Assembly (NCBI RefSeq): GCF_048001765.1 | Contig: NZ_CP181447.1 | Location: 558,001-622,000 of the forward strand | From: Bombiscardovia asteroides_K | GTDB taxonomy: Bacteria; Actinomycetota; Actinomycetes; Actinomycetales; Bifidobacteriaceae | DNA length: 64,000 bases | Direction: 5' to 3' | Shown here: positions 11,203 to 20,541 of the stretch, piece after piece | Layout of the letters: each line of letters begins with the position of its first letter | How positions within the stretch are numbered: position 1 is the stretch's first letter | Notes under the pieces: model-generated | Seen by the model: the letters and a program-made list of their open reading frames with translations, nothing else | Database searches by the model: none | What the model was told of the DNA's origin: nothing | Made by a program: the position numbers and the translations under genes

Positions 11203-13253
11203 AGCTGTAGACGATGCCGTCGCTGCCGACGGCCAGTACGTGGTAGCCGCCTGCTGCGACCTGCGTGTAGGTAAATCCTGCAGCAACGCCGTCGGGCAGG
11301 GGGACCTTGATCGGCGTTTTCTGCGTGGTGCTATTAGCGGTGCCCTGGCCGAGCTGGCCGTGCTGGTTGCTGCCCCAGGCGTAGGCGTTCCCGTCGCTGG
11401 CCACGCCCACGGAGAATCCGCGGAAGTCGCCGGCCTGATAGCCGCCGGCGCTGACCTGGTTGAAGCGGATGCCTCGGCTTATCTTGGGCGGCGTGATGGT
11501 CGCCTGCTGGCCGCCCAGGGAGCTGCCCTTGGCCGGATTGATCGACCACCCGCCGGTGTTGGCTGGGCTCCAGTGGGCGACCAACGTGATGTCACCGGTG
11601 ACCGGCTGGCTGAAGTCATAAGCCATATTGGAATTACCTTGGGCATCCTTGAGGAACCAGCCATCAAACAGACAGCCGTCTGCTTTTGGATTTGGATAAG
11701 GTCGTTTGATCTGCCCGCCCTCTATGACTGACTGGTCTGCTGGCATATCCGAAGGTGTCGGACAGGCAGCGTCAACGGACGTGAATCCTACGCTGTATTT
11801 GGGGCCGGTGTATGTGTAGGACAGGTATGCGTCCGGCTGCGGCCCGTTCATGCTCCAGGTGATGGTGACATTTACCCATCCCTTGCTGTGCGGCGGAGTG
11901 GTGACGCTCCAGGTGCCGTCTGCGTTGGCAGCCAGCCCTTTGCCCGGTGTTCCGCCGAATTTGATGCTAGTGATCGCGGCGTGGTTGGTCAGGGGAATCG
12001 TACCTGGCTGATAAGAATCCCTTTTGTTGGTATCTCGTCCCAGTTGGCCATTGGAGTTGCGTCCCCAGCTGTAGAGGTTGCCGTCCGAGCCGATTGCCAC
12101 AGCATGATTGCCGCCTCCGATAACCTGGGTGTAGTTGACGTTCTTCGCTGGCGGGTCGATTTTGGTTGGTTTGGAATCTGTCGAGCCCCAATATGGCCGT
12201 GCCAGTTGTGCGTGGCTATTGTTTCCCCACGTATACAGGATCCCTTGGTCGTCCAGGGCGAAGCCATTCCAGTCTCCCGCGCTGATTTGGGTCAAGCGCG
12301 TCTTTGTAGGTACGTTGACCTTGCCTCGTGCGTTGAACCCAGAGCTGCCAGTGTAGCGTCCTAACTGGTTGTAATTGTTGTAGCCCCAGCTGTAGAGCGC
12401 CCCAGTGGAATCCAAGGCCAGACAGTGCATGCCCTTGGCAATTACTTGCGTGTAGCGGACTCCGGCAGCAGGCGGATCCACCTTTCCTGGCTTGGTGATC
12501 GGCGTGGTGTTGGCGCCACGCCCAAGCTGACCGTAACTGCTACTGCCCCAGCTGTAGAGGTTCCCATCCGAATCAAGGGCCAGGGAGTGATCGTAACCTG
12601 CGCTGACCTGGATGAAACGAAGTCCGGCTGGCGTGTCCTCCCTGCTGGGTTGCCAGTTGTAGTCGGAGCCATACATTTCTCCCCAGTGGTAGATGCTGCC
12701 GTCTGATCCCACCGCCACGGAGTACTGGTATCCTGCACTGAACTGGCTGAAGCGGATGGTCCGAGCCGGAGGCGCAGTCAGGGTGATTAGAGTGTTGCCG
12801 GCTGTGGGGCCTTGAGTGGGTGAGAGGTCCCAGACATCACCGTTTTTGGTCCAACGGGCTTCCAGAGTCATGTCGCTGGTGACGGGCTGGCTGAAGTCGT
12901 AGGCGGTCAATGTGCCGCTGATGAACCAGCCATCAAATGAATAGTCGGGTCGGGCTGGGTCGACAGGTCTCTGCGCTTGGGTGCCTTCATCGACGGTCTG
13001 ATCAGGTGTGGTGGTTCCGCCCTCTGTATCAGTGAACTTGATGGTGTACTGAGCGGCTGAGCGGGTCTGGGGATTCACGGTACTCGTGCTTGGTGCGGCG
13101 GATACTGTAGGTTGAATCGGCTCTAGGGGGGATGATGTGTTTAAAGGCGATGGGGTGGCCAGCGGTGATTGGGGTGCTTCTGATGCGGCTGTTGGCGTTG
13201 CCTTGCTGGGGGAAATGCCGGGATTTTGCTTAGCTACGCGAGGGGTCTGACGA

Positions 13254-13266
13254 CCCCCCCCCCCCC
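13254..13266. repeat. Poly-C13 (G13) slippage tract in R4
   Basis: Flanked by TCTGACGA as in R3. The signal-side frame and the body frame differ by one base; 14 or 11 G would join them. Confidence 0.9.
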
Positions 13267-13660
13267 TGTGCCCTCTTCTGTGGCAGTCGCGCTGGTCTCA
13301 GTGCTGGCATTGGCGTTTGTGCCGGCAAGGAGACCTAAAGGCAGGATAAAAGTGAGCAGAATACTGACGGCCATTGCAGGTCCGATAGATGTGTGCTAAC
13401 GCTGACGCATGTTAAGCGTAATCCCCTTCCCCAAAGGCTGACCCACTGGCCCCTACCGGTTAAGTACCTTTGGAGGCTTCCCTGATGTGGCGTATATCCC
13501 CATCCCTCTGTGCGAGGGCACACGCAGGAAGCCCTGCATCTTTCAACTATACTACGTGCTGATACGGTTCTCTCAGTTGGAATGTCGGGTGGGGGGAGTG
13601 GGCATTCCCAGGCCTGGTTCCTGGTGTGACGGCACTGCTGAACTGGTCGGCAGTGCCTGA

Positions 13661-14326
13661 TCAGGCAGGCCAACCGGCGATGAGGGCGTGCAGGCCCTTA
13701 CGGTAGCTGGTCTCCATAAGTGCGCCGATTCCATCACCTGTAGAATCGAAGATCGTCTTCAGATCATCGAACCCCTGGGCGTCCTCAGCCAGTCTTTTGG
13801 CCAGATCCGTATTGGTCTGGCCACCCGCGCCGCCGACAGGGGGAGAGGCCTGGGCGATGGTGCTGCCCAGGGTCAGTCCGGCCAGGCTGTTGAGCAGGTG
13901 GATGGTGTCGGAATCGACCTTGAGCCCGTGGGCGGTCAGCTGCTTCAACCAGGTGCTGACCATGTGGAAGGACTGGTCCGTATTGATGGGATGCGTGGCC
14001 ATGAGCGGGAGCGCCCGAGGGTGCGAAAGCAGCGTCCGGTGAACCTGGAGCATGACCTCTTCAAGCGCTTGCCGCCATCCCATGCCCTGGGGTATCGATT
14101 CGAGGTCGGTGGCTGACTGCCAGATGAGTTCGACGATCCCATCGAGCAGGGCGGCCTTGCTGGGCACATGGCGATAGATGGCCGGCCCTGACACCCCCAT
14201 CTGCTTACCTAGGGCGCGGATGTTCAGGGCCTCCAGTCCGTGCTCGTCGACGAAGTAGAGGGCGGAACGCAGAATGTAGTCGCGGTTGAGCGTCGTCTTG
14301 ACGGGTGCCTTGGGTGGGTCAGCCAT
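13661..14326 (-). CDS. TetR-family transcriptional regulator
   Basis: 221 residues from ATG 14326 (MADPPKAPVK), preceded by GTGAGGAAGG. The N-terminal helix-turn-helix is clear: RDYILRSALYFVDEHG, then IRALGKQMGVSGPAIYRHV, typical of TetR DNA-binding domains (first 65 residues). The C-terminal ligand domain has a TetR_C-like pattern (HPRALPLMATHP). The gene starts 8 bases after the stop of the ABC permease, so it is the last gene of an exporter operon that it probably represses. The likely operator is the large palindrome at 16105-16137. The inducing drug or metabolite cannot be read from sequence. Confidence 0.92.
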   Translation of the reverse strand: MADPPKAPVKTTLNRDYILRSALYFVDEHGLEALNIRALGKQMGVSGPAIYRHVPSKAALLDGIVELIWQSATDLESIPQGMGWRQALEEVMLQVHRTLLSHPRALPLMATHPINTDQSFHMVSTWLKQLTAHGLKVDSDTIHLLNSLAGLTLGSTIAQASPPVGGAGGQTNTDLAKRLAEDAQGFDDLKTIFDSTGDGIGALMETSYRKGLHALIAGWPA

Positions 14327-14333
14327 GCCTTCC

Positions 14334-15101
14334 TCACTCCTTCCGCTGTACTCCTCTCTTGAATAGTACCGTTGCCAGGAGAGCCAGGGCGAGCAGGAAG
14401 GCCAACAGGATGCGCAGATCTGGCCAGACATCCGCCATTCCGGCATGTTCGAAATTGATTTTTCCCACGGCATCCATGGCCCAGTAGACGGGACTTCCCT
14501 TGGCCAGTTTCTGTGCCCAGTCCGGGAATCCGGAGACAGGGCTGAGCGCACCGCCCATGCCAGCCAGGAGCATACCAAGAATGTTGTTGAAGGACATGGC
14601 CATGTTCTGCGAGGACGAGAAGATGTAGAGCAGCAGGCCGAAGAGGGTCAACACAATCGAAATGGCCAGGCATACCGCGGCCAGGGCCAGGACTGACCCA
14701 TTGGGCCGATAGTGGTAGAGCGCCGTCCCGATCAGCATGACCAGAGCGACCTGGATCACCTGCACCATGAAGGACACGCTCAGTTTGGCCATGACCAGAT
14801 CGAGGAGGGAGACCGCCGACACCCGCATCCTGTCCCAGGTGTGCCATTCGTGTTCCTGGAAGAAAAGTTGCAGGACAAGCTGCAGGGAGAACATGGAGAA
14901 AAGAATGGCGAACCCCGGAAGCGCCTGCTCGGATCCGTTCGCGCCCAGATGCCCCTGGGCCCGCAGCGAGTCCCGGTAGGAAGGAAGCATGAAGGGGATG
15001 ATGATCAAGGGAATGGCCACGATGACCGCCTGCAGCCAGATGCTTCGCAGCTCGATTTTGAAATTCAGGCGGAATGCAGCTAAATACCCATTGAAATGCA
15101 T
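14334..15101 (-). CDS. ABC-2 type exporter permease
   Basis: 255 residues from ATG 15101 (MHFNGYLAAF), chosen for AGGTGAG five bases upstream; an ATG-side extension to 15122 would overlap the ATPase gene. Six hydrophobic segments are visible (around IWLQAVIVAIPLIIIPFML, FAILFSMFSLQLVLQLFF and others), plus the ABC-2 pattern of a large loop near the third and fourth segments. It pairs with the ATPase immediately upstream to form an exporter. The function may be drug or lipid export, as the TetR gene downstream suggests, but the substrate is unknown. Confidence 0.88.
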   Translation of the reverse strand: MHFNGYLAAFRLNFKIELRSIWLQAVIVAIPLIIIPFMLPSYRDSLRAQGHLGANGSEQALPGFAILFSMFSLQLVLQLFFQEHEWHTWDRMRVSAVSLLDLVMAKLSVSFMVQVIQVALVMLIGTALYHYRPNGSVLALAAVCLAISIVLTLFGLLLYIFSSSQNMAMSFNNILGMLLAGMGGALSPVSGFPDWAQKLAKGSPVYWAMDAVGKINFEHAGMADVWPDLRILLAFLLALALLATVLFKRGVQRKE

Positions 15102-15106
15102 GACAC

Positions 15107-16078
15107 TCACCTGTTCTCCCATGCTCGTGACCCGGCAGGAGCACTAGAGGACGCACCCATGACAGTCATGTAGGCCGACTCGATGTCGGGTTGGACGATG
15201 GTGATCGATGCCAGACGGACACTCTTCATGACCGGATCCTGCAAGAGGCGGGCCAACTCCTGCTCCGGGCTGGACACCGGGTGATCGGGCTCCAGGAAGC
15301 CGTCTGCCATCCGCCATCCGGGAGTCTGGCCTGGGGCATGACCGACAAAGCTGATACGCAGGGATGCCCGGGCGTATTTGTGGAGCACCTCCTGCAGGGA
15401 GCCCTGGACCTTGATCCGCCCGTCGATCAGGAAGGCCAGGTTCGCGCCCATCTCCTCCAACTCCTTCAGATAGTGGGTGGTGTAGATGATGGTGGTGCCC
15501 TGCCGGCTCATGGCCCTGACCATGTCCAGTATTCTGGCGCGGGCCTCCACATCCGCTCCGACCGTCGGCTCGTCCAGGAAGAGCACCGGGGGATTGTGAA
15601 CCATGGCCATGGCGGTGTGAAGGCGTCGTTTCTGCCCTCCCGATAGATTATCGGCCGCTGTTCCTGACTTGGACGCCAGTCCCATGAGCTCTATCAGCTC
15701 GTCGGCCCTTTTGCCGCCCTGCTTGGTGTTCAGTCCCTGCAGACCGGCCATGCCGCGCAGATTGTCCCGGACGCTGAGGTGGGGATAGATGCCAAGGTCT
15801 TGCGGAGCAAGTCCGATGACCCGGCCGAAGATGCGCGAAGGGGTTCGATAGGGGTTGTGCCCCTCGACAGTGATGTGGCCTGAGTCCGGCTTGCCCAGCC
15901 CGGTCAATGCCGAGATCAGTGTTGACTTGCCTGCCCCGTTCCTGCCCAGCAGACCAAGGATGCTTCCGCGTCTGACCTGAAGATCCACACCCTTGAGCAC
16001 CTGCCTGCTCCCGTATGATTTGCGCACCTGGCGACAGGACAGGGCATATTCCCCTGATTCGTTTTTTGCAGGTTGCAA
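15107..16078 (-). CDS. ABC transporter ATP-binding protein (DrrA/CcmA type)
   Basis: 323 residues from a TTG start at 16078 with a perfect AGGAGG six bases upstream. Walker A is GRNGAGKST, the Q-loop region follows, the signature is LSGGQKRR, Walker B is VLFLDEPTVG and the H-loop is TTHYLKELE. The C-terminal extension (about residues 225-323) is typical of exporter ATPases of the drug-resistance type. It is the first gene of a three-gene operon with permease and TetR regulator. The promoter lies within the palindrome upstream. Confidence 0.93.
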   Translation of the reverse strand: MQPAKNESGEYALSCRQVRKSYGSRQVLKGVDLQVRRGSILGLLGRNGAGKSTLISALTGLGKPDSGHITVEGHNPYRTPSRIFGRVIGLAPQDLGIYPHLSVRDNLRGMAGLQGLNTKQGGKRADELIELMGLASKSGTAADNLSGGQKRRLHTAMAMVHNPPVLFLDEPTVGADVEARARILDMVRAMSRQGTTIIYTTHYLKELEEMGANLAFLIDGRIKVQGSLQEVLHKYARASLRISFVGHAPGQTPGWRMADGFLEPDHPVSSPEQELARLLQDPVMKSVRLASITIVQPDIESAYMTVMGASSSAPAGSRAWENR

Positions 16079-16104
16079 GGTATACCTCCTGAGGATCGTT
16101 GGTG

Positions 16105-16137
16105 GTTAACAATGTAAACTATAATAACACTGTTAAC
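16105..16137. promoter_or_regulatory. Candidate TetR operator over exporter promoter
   Basis: Two 11-base half sites GTTAACAATGT and ACACTGTTAAC, an inverted repeat with one mismatch, separated by 11 A/T-rich bases that hold a TATAGT-like -10 on the minus strand. It lies 27 bases upstream of the ATPase start codon. The position and symmetry fit autoregulation by the operon's TetR protein. Confidence 0.65.
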
Positions 16138-16427
16138 AACCTGGTCTCGCCGAGGTGTTCATGGGCGGCATTGTGGGCTGCGTCAGCTTTCGGATATTCT
16201 GATGTGGCGTGGCGGGGATATACGCCTTGCATTGTCTCGGAAGTACTATGATTTTCCTTAGCAGTGTTGGGAATCTGGTAATTGCTCTTCAATGAAGAAG
16301 ACCCGGGGGATTGCCAAGCGTGAGCGGACAGCCTTTTCGCCCACCAGACACGATTTTGTACAGGCCACTCTGTCTATTAACGATTATGTAGCTTCAGCTG
16401 GAGAGCAAAGCATCAGGCTAAGGAAAT

Positions 16428-16464
16428 GGGTGGCCCCGCAATCTTGGGGTTTGCGGGGCCACCC
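16428..16464 (-). terminator. Hairpin terminator downstream of R5
   Basis: Perfect 12-base inverted repeat GGGTGGCCCCGC / GCGGGGCCACCC with a 13-base loop, 20 bases after the R5 stop. This is the most perfect copy of the family. Confidence 0.65.
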
Positions 16465-16483
16465 CGATGACTCGGGCTAGAGC

Positions 16484-19400
16484 TCAACGGCGTCGTCTGC
16501 TTGTTTCTCGCCGATGGGATGTGGCTGCTGTGGCGCCTGCGGTGGCGAGCAGTCCTGCGGCGAGCAGGACCAGGAGGCCGGTGTTGCCGGCCCTGGGCAG
16601 GATGCCCTCGTAGGTGTAGCCCAGGTGGGCGGTCGCCTGCGCGGCGTTGTCTATGGTCCAGTCGATGGCCACGTCGACGGGTCCTGCGTCATGGGGCGGG
16701 GTGGTGATGCTCCAGGTGCCGTCCATGTTCCGGTACAGGCTGGTCCCGTCGATGCCGCCGAACTTGACCCCGGTGAGAACCGCAGGCGTCGGGTCGAAGG
16801 CGACCGCCACGGGGATGGTGCTTTGGGCTGCCGTTTGGTTGTTGCCCAACTGCCCGTACTGGTTGTCTCCCCAGGCCCAGAGGTTGCCGTCCTGCCTGAT
16901 GGCCAGTGAATGGAGCTGTCCGGCGCTGATTCGACCGGCCTTGAACGTTTGGGCATTGTCGGCGGGGTCCTTGATGAGCTCGGGCTTGTTCTGATCGACG
17001 GTGCTGCCGATGCCCAACTGGCCGCTGCTGCCCCATCCCCATGCCCAGAGGTTGCCGTCCCGTCCGACGGCAAGGGAGTGGTTCACGCCCGCGCTGATCT
17101 GGGCGGCTTTAAGGCTTTGGCTGGTATTGGCGGGATCCTGTACGGTTTGGGGCTTGTATTTGTCGTTGGTGGTGCCGTCGCCCAGCTGCCCGTACCCGTT
17201 GTATCCCCAGGTCCAGGTGTTCCCGTCCGTATCGATGGCCAGGGCGTTCCAACTCCCCGCGCTGATCTGGGTGGCCTGGAAGGACTGGCTGGGCAGTCGG
17301 GCCGGATTGGATGCGTAGCTGGTGCTGTCGCTGGTGCCGTTGCCGAGCTGGCCGTTCGTGTTGTATCCCCAGGTATACACGTTGCCATCGGCGTCCAGGG
17401 CCATAACGAAGCTCCGGTTGAGGCTGACCTGGACCGCATGCAAGGCCTGTCCAGGATTGTCCGGGTCAGCGGCTGGAGTCGGGTTCTTCCTGGCCGTGCT
17501 GTATGCGGGCGTCTGGCCTTTGCCGGTGCTTTCGCTGCCCCAGGTGTAGACGTGCCCTTTGTCGTCGATGGCGGCCGAGTCTGCCACGCCGGCGCTGACC
17601 TGGACGGCTTTGAATGGCTGTCCGCTGGTGTCCTTGACGGGCTGGGGCTTGTACCGGTCCGTGGCGGTGCCGTCGCCCAGCTGCCCGTGGTCGTTGCGTC
17701 CCCAGCTATATACGATTCCATCGGATCCGATGGCCAGGACGTGCGAGTCGCCGGCTGCAACCTGCGTGTAGGTAAAGCCGGAATCCGCGCCGTCGGGCAG
17801 GGGGATTCTGACAGGGGTCTTCTGCATGCTGGCATCGGCCGGTTTCTGAGCGAGTTGTCCGTATTGGTTGTTTCCCCATGCGTAGGCGTTTCCGTCGCTG
17901 GCGACGCCGATGGAGAAGGAGCCTCCGGCGCTGGCCTGGCTGAAGCGGATGCCCCGGTTGATCGCGGGCGGGGTGATGGTCACGTGCTGGCCGCCGAGCA
18001 CGTTGCCCTTGTCGGGGTTCAGGGCCCAGCGGGTGTCCATTCTGGTCCAGTGGGCGACCAGGGTGATGTTGCCGGTGACGGGCTGGCTGAAGTCGTAGGC
18101 GATCTTGGAGTCGTTGCCGGCGTCCTTGGTGAACCATCCGTCGAACAGGCAGCCGTCCGCTTTCGGATCGGGGGAGGGGCGTTTGGCCTGTCTGCCTTCG
18201 GTGACCGTCTGGCTTTTGGGCATGCCCGAGGGTGTCGGGCAGGAGCTATCCGCACTAGTGAAAACGACGGTGTAGGAGTCTAGGTACCTGTAGGCCAGGT
18301 GGGTGTCCGGCTGCTGGCCGTTCAAAGCCCATGAGACGGCTGTGTCCACTTTTCCCCGCGCATGCGCAGGCGTGGTGACGCTCCATGTGCCGTCCGCGTT
18401 CTTGGTTATGTCCGTGCCTGCCGTCCCACCGAAGCTGACGGCGGTGACTGTGGTAGTGCCTGGCAGGTTCACTCGCCCGGGGATATGCCGATCGTTGGTG
18501 GTGTTGTCGCCCAGCTGGCCGTTGACGTTGCTGCCCCAGGAGTACAGGTTTCCATCCGAAGCCAGGCCGAAGGAGTTGTTGTCCCAACCGGCGCTTACCT
18601 GAACCCAGGTCAGTCCGGAAGGCGCATCCGTCGGCGCAGCAACCCGGACAGGAGTACTGCGCAGGGTAGTGGTGTTGTCACCAAGCTGGCCATTGTTATT
18701 AGAACCCCAGGAGTAGAGGTTCCCGTCTGAGCCAATGGCCAGTGATGCAACAGATAGGAGGCTTACTTGTTTCCAAGAGAAATTAGGTAGCACTCCATTC
18801 GGTTTATGCGCTTGAGTTGGGCCGTACACATCAACGGTGGACCCATTGCCAATATTGCCACTTCCGCCGTAACCCCATGCGTATGCGTTGCCGTCGGATC
18901 CGATAGCCTGCGAGTAGTAGTCACCCATTTGGAACTGTCCCCAGGTGAAATTGGAGGGAACCCCTTGCGGTGTGGCAACTCGAACAGCGGTGAGTATCTC
19001 TTCAGACGTTGATCCTGTACCCACTTCACCACGGCCATTTGTGCCCCAGCTGTAGAGCAAGTTATCCGACCCCAGCGCTAGGGAGTGCCAGCCCCATCCG
19101 TTCATTTGCTTCCAAGTGAATCCGGAAGGCACTCCTTCTGGCAATGTCACTTTGACGGGGGTATGCTTTTCGGTCATGGTGCCGTCTCCCAGTTGGCCAT
19201 GATCGTTGCTGCCCCAGCTGTAGAGATTGCCGTCAGATCCTATGCCAAGAGCATGCAGGCTGCCCGATGCTTCCTGCTTCCATGTGAAGCCAGCTGGAGC
19301 ATTTTGCGGCATATTAACAGGTTCGGGGGTTCTATGTGGGATTGTAGAGTTGTTCCCCAGCTGGCCGTAGGTGTTGTCGCCCCAGCTGTAGATCTTGCCG

Positions 19401-20311
19401 TCCGACCCCAGGCCCAAGGAGAACTTGTATCCGGCTGAGGCCTGGACCCAGGTGAAATCCTGGGATACGCCCTGGGGTTTCTTCACCCGGACCGGCTCGT
19501 GACGTTCAGTGATGGTCCCGTCGCCGAGCTGGCCCTGCTCATTGCTTCCCCAGGCGTAGAGGTTGCCGTCCGAGGCGACTGCAAGAACGTGCCCCCTCCC
19601 AGCGCTGACCTGGCTGAAGCGTATTCCTGGTGATCCGGGCGGGATCAGGGTGACTTTCGTGCCGCCGGCGACCGGCCCCTGCACAGGGCTCATGCTCCAA
19701 TCCTTGGTCCAGTGGGCGGTGAGCTTCAGATCGTTGGTGACGGGCTGGTTGAAATCATAGGCGACGGGTGTCGAGCCGATGAACCAGCCGTCGAACAGGT
19801 AGCCGTCTCGGGTTGGATCCGTTGGACGTTTCACACGCTCTCCGTCAGCTATGGTTTGTGTCGTGTCGGTGCCTTGGGGATTGCTGAAGGTGACGGTGTG
19901 CGATGTGGAGGCGCGCGCCTCCAGTCCGGCGCCGTCCTCCTCGTCGAGAGTGCTGGTCTTGTCCGGCGTGGGGGAAATGGATGGGGTCGGGTGTGTGGGA
20001 TTCGTTGGGGAGGATGTGGCCAGGGGAGAGGGGGAAATAGGAGAAATAGGAGTTGTTGCTGTTTCTGTCGGCTCGGTGGTGATGTCAGAAGCATTGCTGG
20101 ACTGTTGCTCGGCTTCACGACCCACCTCTTCCCCACTATTTGCATGTGTGGTCGGCGTGACCGCGTCGGCGACGCTGTACTCGGTTGCAGCGTTATCCGC
20201 CGTGGCATAGGTGCAGACCAGGAGGCTTGCAGGGAGGATGATGGCCAGCAGGAGGCTGACCAACAAGGCCGGTCGAGCGGATATAGGTATATCAGAGTGC
20301 TGACGAGGCAT
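16484..20311 (-). CDS. R5: intact LPxAG-anchored double RCC1 propeller protein, tract-free (locked ON)
   Basis: 1275 residues from ATG 20311 (MPRQHSDI), eight bases after GGGGAAGGGG. Signal peptide at residues 10-38, then a long Ser/Thr/Pro/Glu stalk to about 165. InlB-like repeat (GYLFDGWFIGS), half of an IPT/TIG fold (GPVAGGTKVTLIPP), seven RCC1 blades, the second IPT half (AVSFGGTAGT...WSVTTPAH), a second InlB repeat, a second IPT half, seven blades, closing IPT half, LPRAGNTG, a hydrophobic segment and RRETSRRRR. The homologous poly-G site is replaced by mixed sequence (codons for EEVGREAEQ) in frame, so expression does not depend on slippage. It is the only family member open from start to stop. 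It is probably exposed on the cell wall; the ligand is unknown. Confidence 0.93.
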   Translation of the reverse strand: MPRQHSDIPISARPALLVSLLLAIILPASLLVCTYATADNAATEYSVADAVTPTTHANSGEEVGREAEQQSSNASDITTEPTETATTPISPISPSPLATSSPTNPTHPTPSISPTPDKTSTLDEEDGAGLEARASTSHTVTFSNPQGTDTTQTIADGERVKRPTDPTRDGYLFDGWFIGSTPVAYDFNQPVTNDLKLTAHWTKDWSMSPVQGPVAGGTKVTLIPPGSPGIRFSQVSAGRGHVLAVASDGNLYAWGSNEQGQLGDGTITERHEPVRVKKPQGVSQDFTWVQASAGYKFSLGLGSDGKIYSWGDNTYGQLGNNSTIPHRTPEPVNMPQNAPAGFTWKQEASGSLHALGIGSDGNLYSWGSNDHGQLGDGTMTEKHTPVKVTLPEGVPSGFTWKQMNGWGWHSLALGSDNLLYSWGTNGRGEVGTGSTSEEILTAVRVATPQGVPSNFTWGQFQMGDYYSQAIGSDGNAYAWGYGGSGNIGNGSTVDVYGPTQAHKPNGVLPNFSWKQVSLLSVASLAIGSDGNLYSWGSNNNGQLGDNTTTLRSTPVRVAAPTDAPSGLTWVQVSAGWDNNSFGLASDGNLYSWGSNVNGQLGDNTTNDRHIPGRVNLPGTTTVTAVSFGGTAGTDITKNADGTWSVTTPAHARGKVDTAVSWALNGQQPDTHLAYRYLDSYTVVFTSADSSCPTPSGMPKSQTVTEGRQAKRPSPDPKADGCLFDGWFTKDAGNDSKIAYDFSQPVTGNITLVAHWTRMDTRWALNPDKGNVLGGQHVTITPPAINRGIRFSQASAGGSFSIGVASDGNAYAWGNNQYGQLAQKPADASMQKTPVRIPLPDGADSGFTYTQVAAGDSHVLAIGSDGIVYSWGRNDHGQLGDGTATDRYKPQPVKDTSGQPFKAVQVSAGVADSAAIDDKGHVYTWGSESTGKGQTPAYSTARKNPTPAADPDNPGQALHAVQVSLNRSFVMALDADGNVYTWGYNTNGQLGNGTSDSTSYASNPARLPSQSFQATQISAGSWNALAIDTDGNTWTWGYNGYGQLGDGTTNDKYKPQTVQDPANTSQSLKAAQISAGVNHSLAVGRDGNLWAWGWGSSGQLGIGSTVDQNKPELIKDPADNAQTFKAGRISAGQLHSLAIRQDGNLWAWGDNQYGQLGNNQTAAQSTIPVAVAFDPTPAVLTGVKFGGIDGTSLYRNMDGTWSITTPPHDAGPVDVAIDWTIDNAAQATAHLGYTYEGILPRAGNTGLLVLLAAGLLATAGATAATSHRRETSRRRR
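17527..18271. repeat. Block identical to 21637-22381 (R5 copy)
   Basis: About 745 bases identical by eye to the matching part of R6, in the same orientation at a fixed offset of 4110. Sequences on both sides diverge strongly. It covers the InlB repeat and the first blades of the second propeller. This suggests recent gene conversion or unequal crossing-over. Confidence 0.85.
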
Positions 20312-20501
20312 AGTGTAATCCCCTTCCCCAGGAATCGCAGTCATATTGTCAAGAATCCCCAACCTCCGGCGAATCACGTGCCGAAGACAACTTTGGTCAC
20401 TGATGACACATTAGCATAAGCGCTGGTGATCTCGAACAAACAAAATGAGGGAATGGCAGTTTCGTTCATGATGAAGCTTATTTTTGGACGAACAAAAATA
20501 T

Positions 20502-20541
20502 GGGGTGGCTTCATTGTCTTGGGGGATTGTGGGGCCACCCC
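20502..20541 (-). terminator. Hairpin terminator downstream of R6
   Basis: GGGGTGGC...GCCACCCC inverted repeat about 60 bases past the R6 stop, followed on the minus strand by ATATTTTTGTT, so it has a real T-run. Confidence 0.7.

Larger units (their letters stand above)
10502..13410 (-). pseudogene. R4: shortened RCC1 surface protein, nonsense in signal peptide and anchor deletion
   Basis: Family member of about 969 residues if all frames were joined. The conserved ATG at 13410, after GGGGAAGGGGAT, reads Met-Arg-Gln-Arg and then TAG, so the signal peptide is cut at codon 5. An in-frame ATG at 13374 could restart inside the hydrophobic core but has no ribosome site. A 13-G tract (13254-13266) puts the body out of frame, as in R3. 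The body (frame ending at 10502) has two InlB-like repeats but only five plus four RCC1 blades. A second tract of 12 G lies inside it. The tail keeps LPHAGSSG, but the membrane segment is cut to about eight residues (TMILLAAG) before RHQREAR, compared with R3. This copy looks decayed, perhaps kept as a sequence donor. Confidence 0.75.
16079..16483. other. Intergenic region between R5 stop and exporter operon
   Basis: Holds the exporter promoter and operator at its left and the R5 terminator at its right. The stretch 16140-16425 shows no gene. Confidence 0.5.

Noticed and set aside
16910..18283. A 457-codon open frame on the plus strand inside R5, and a similar one at 21200-22522 in R6
   Set aside because: They are antisense to the RCC1 genes, arise from GC-rich codon bias and repeat the same block; no ribosome site or domain.
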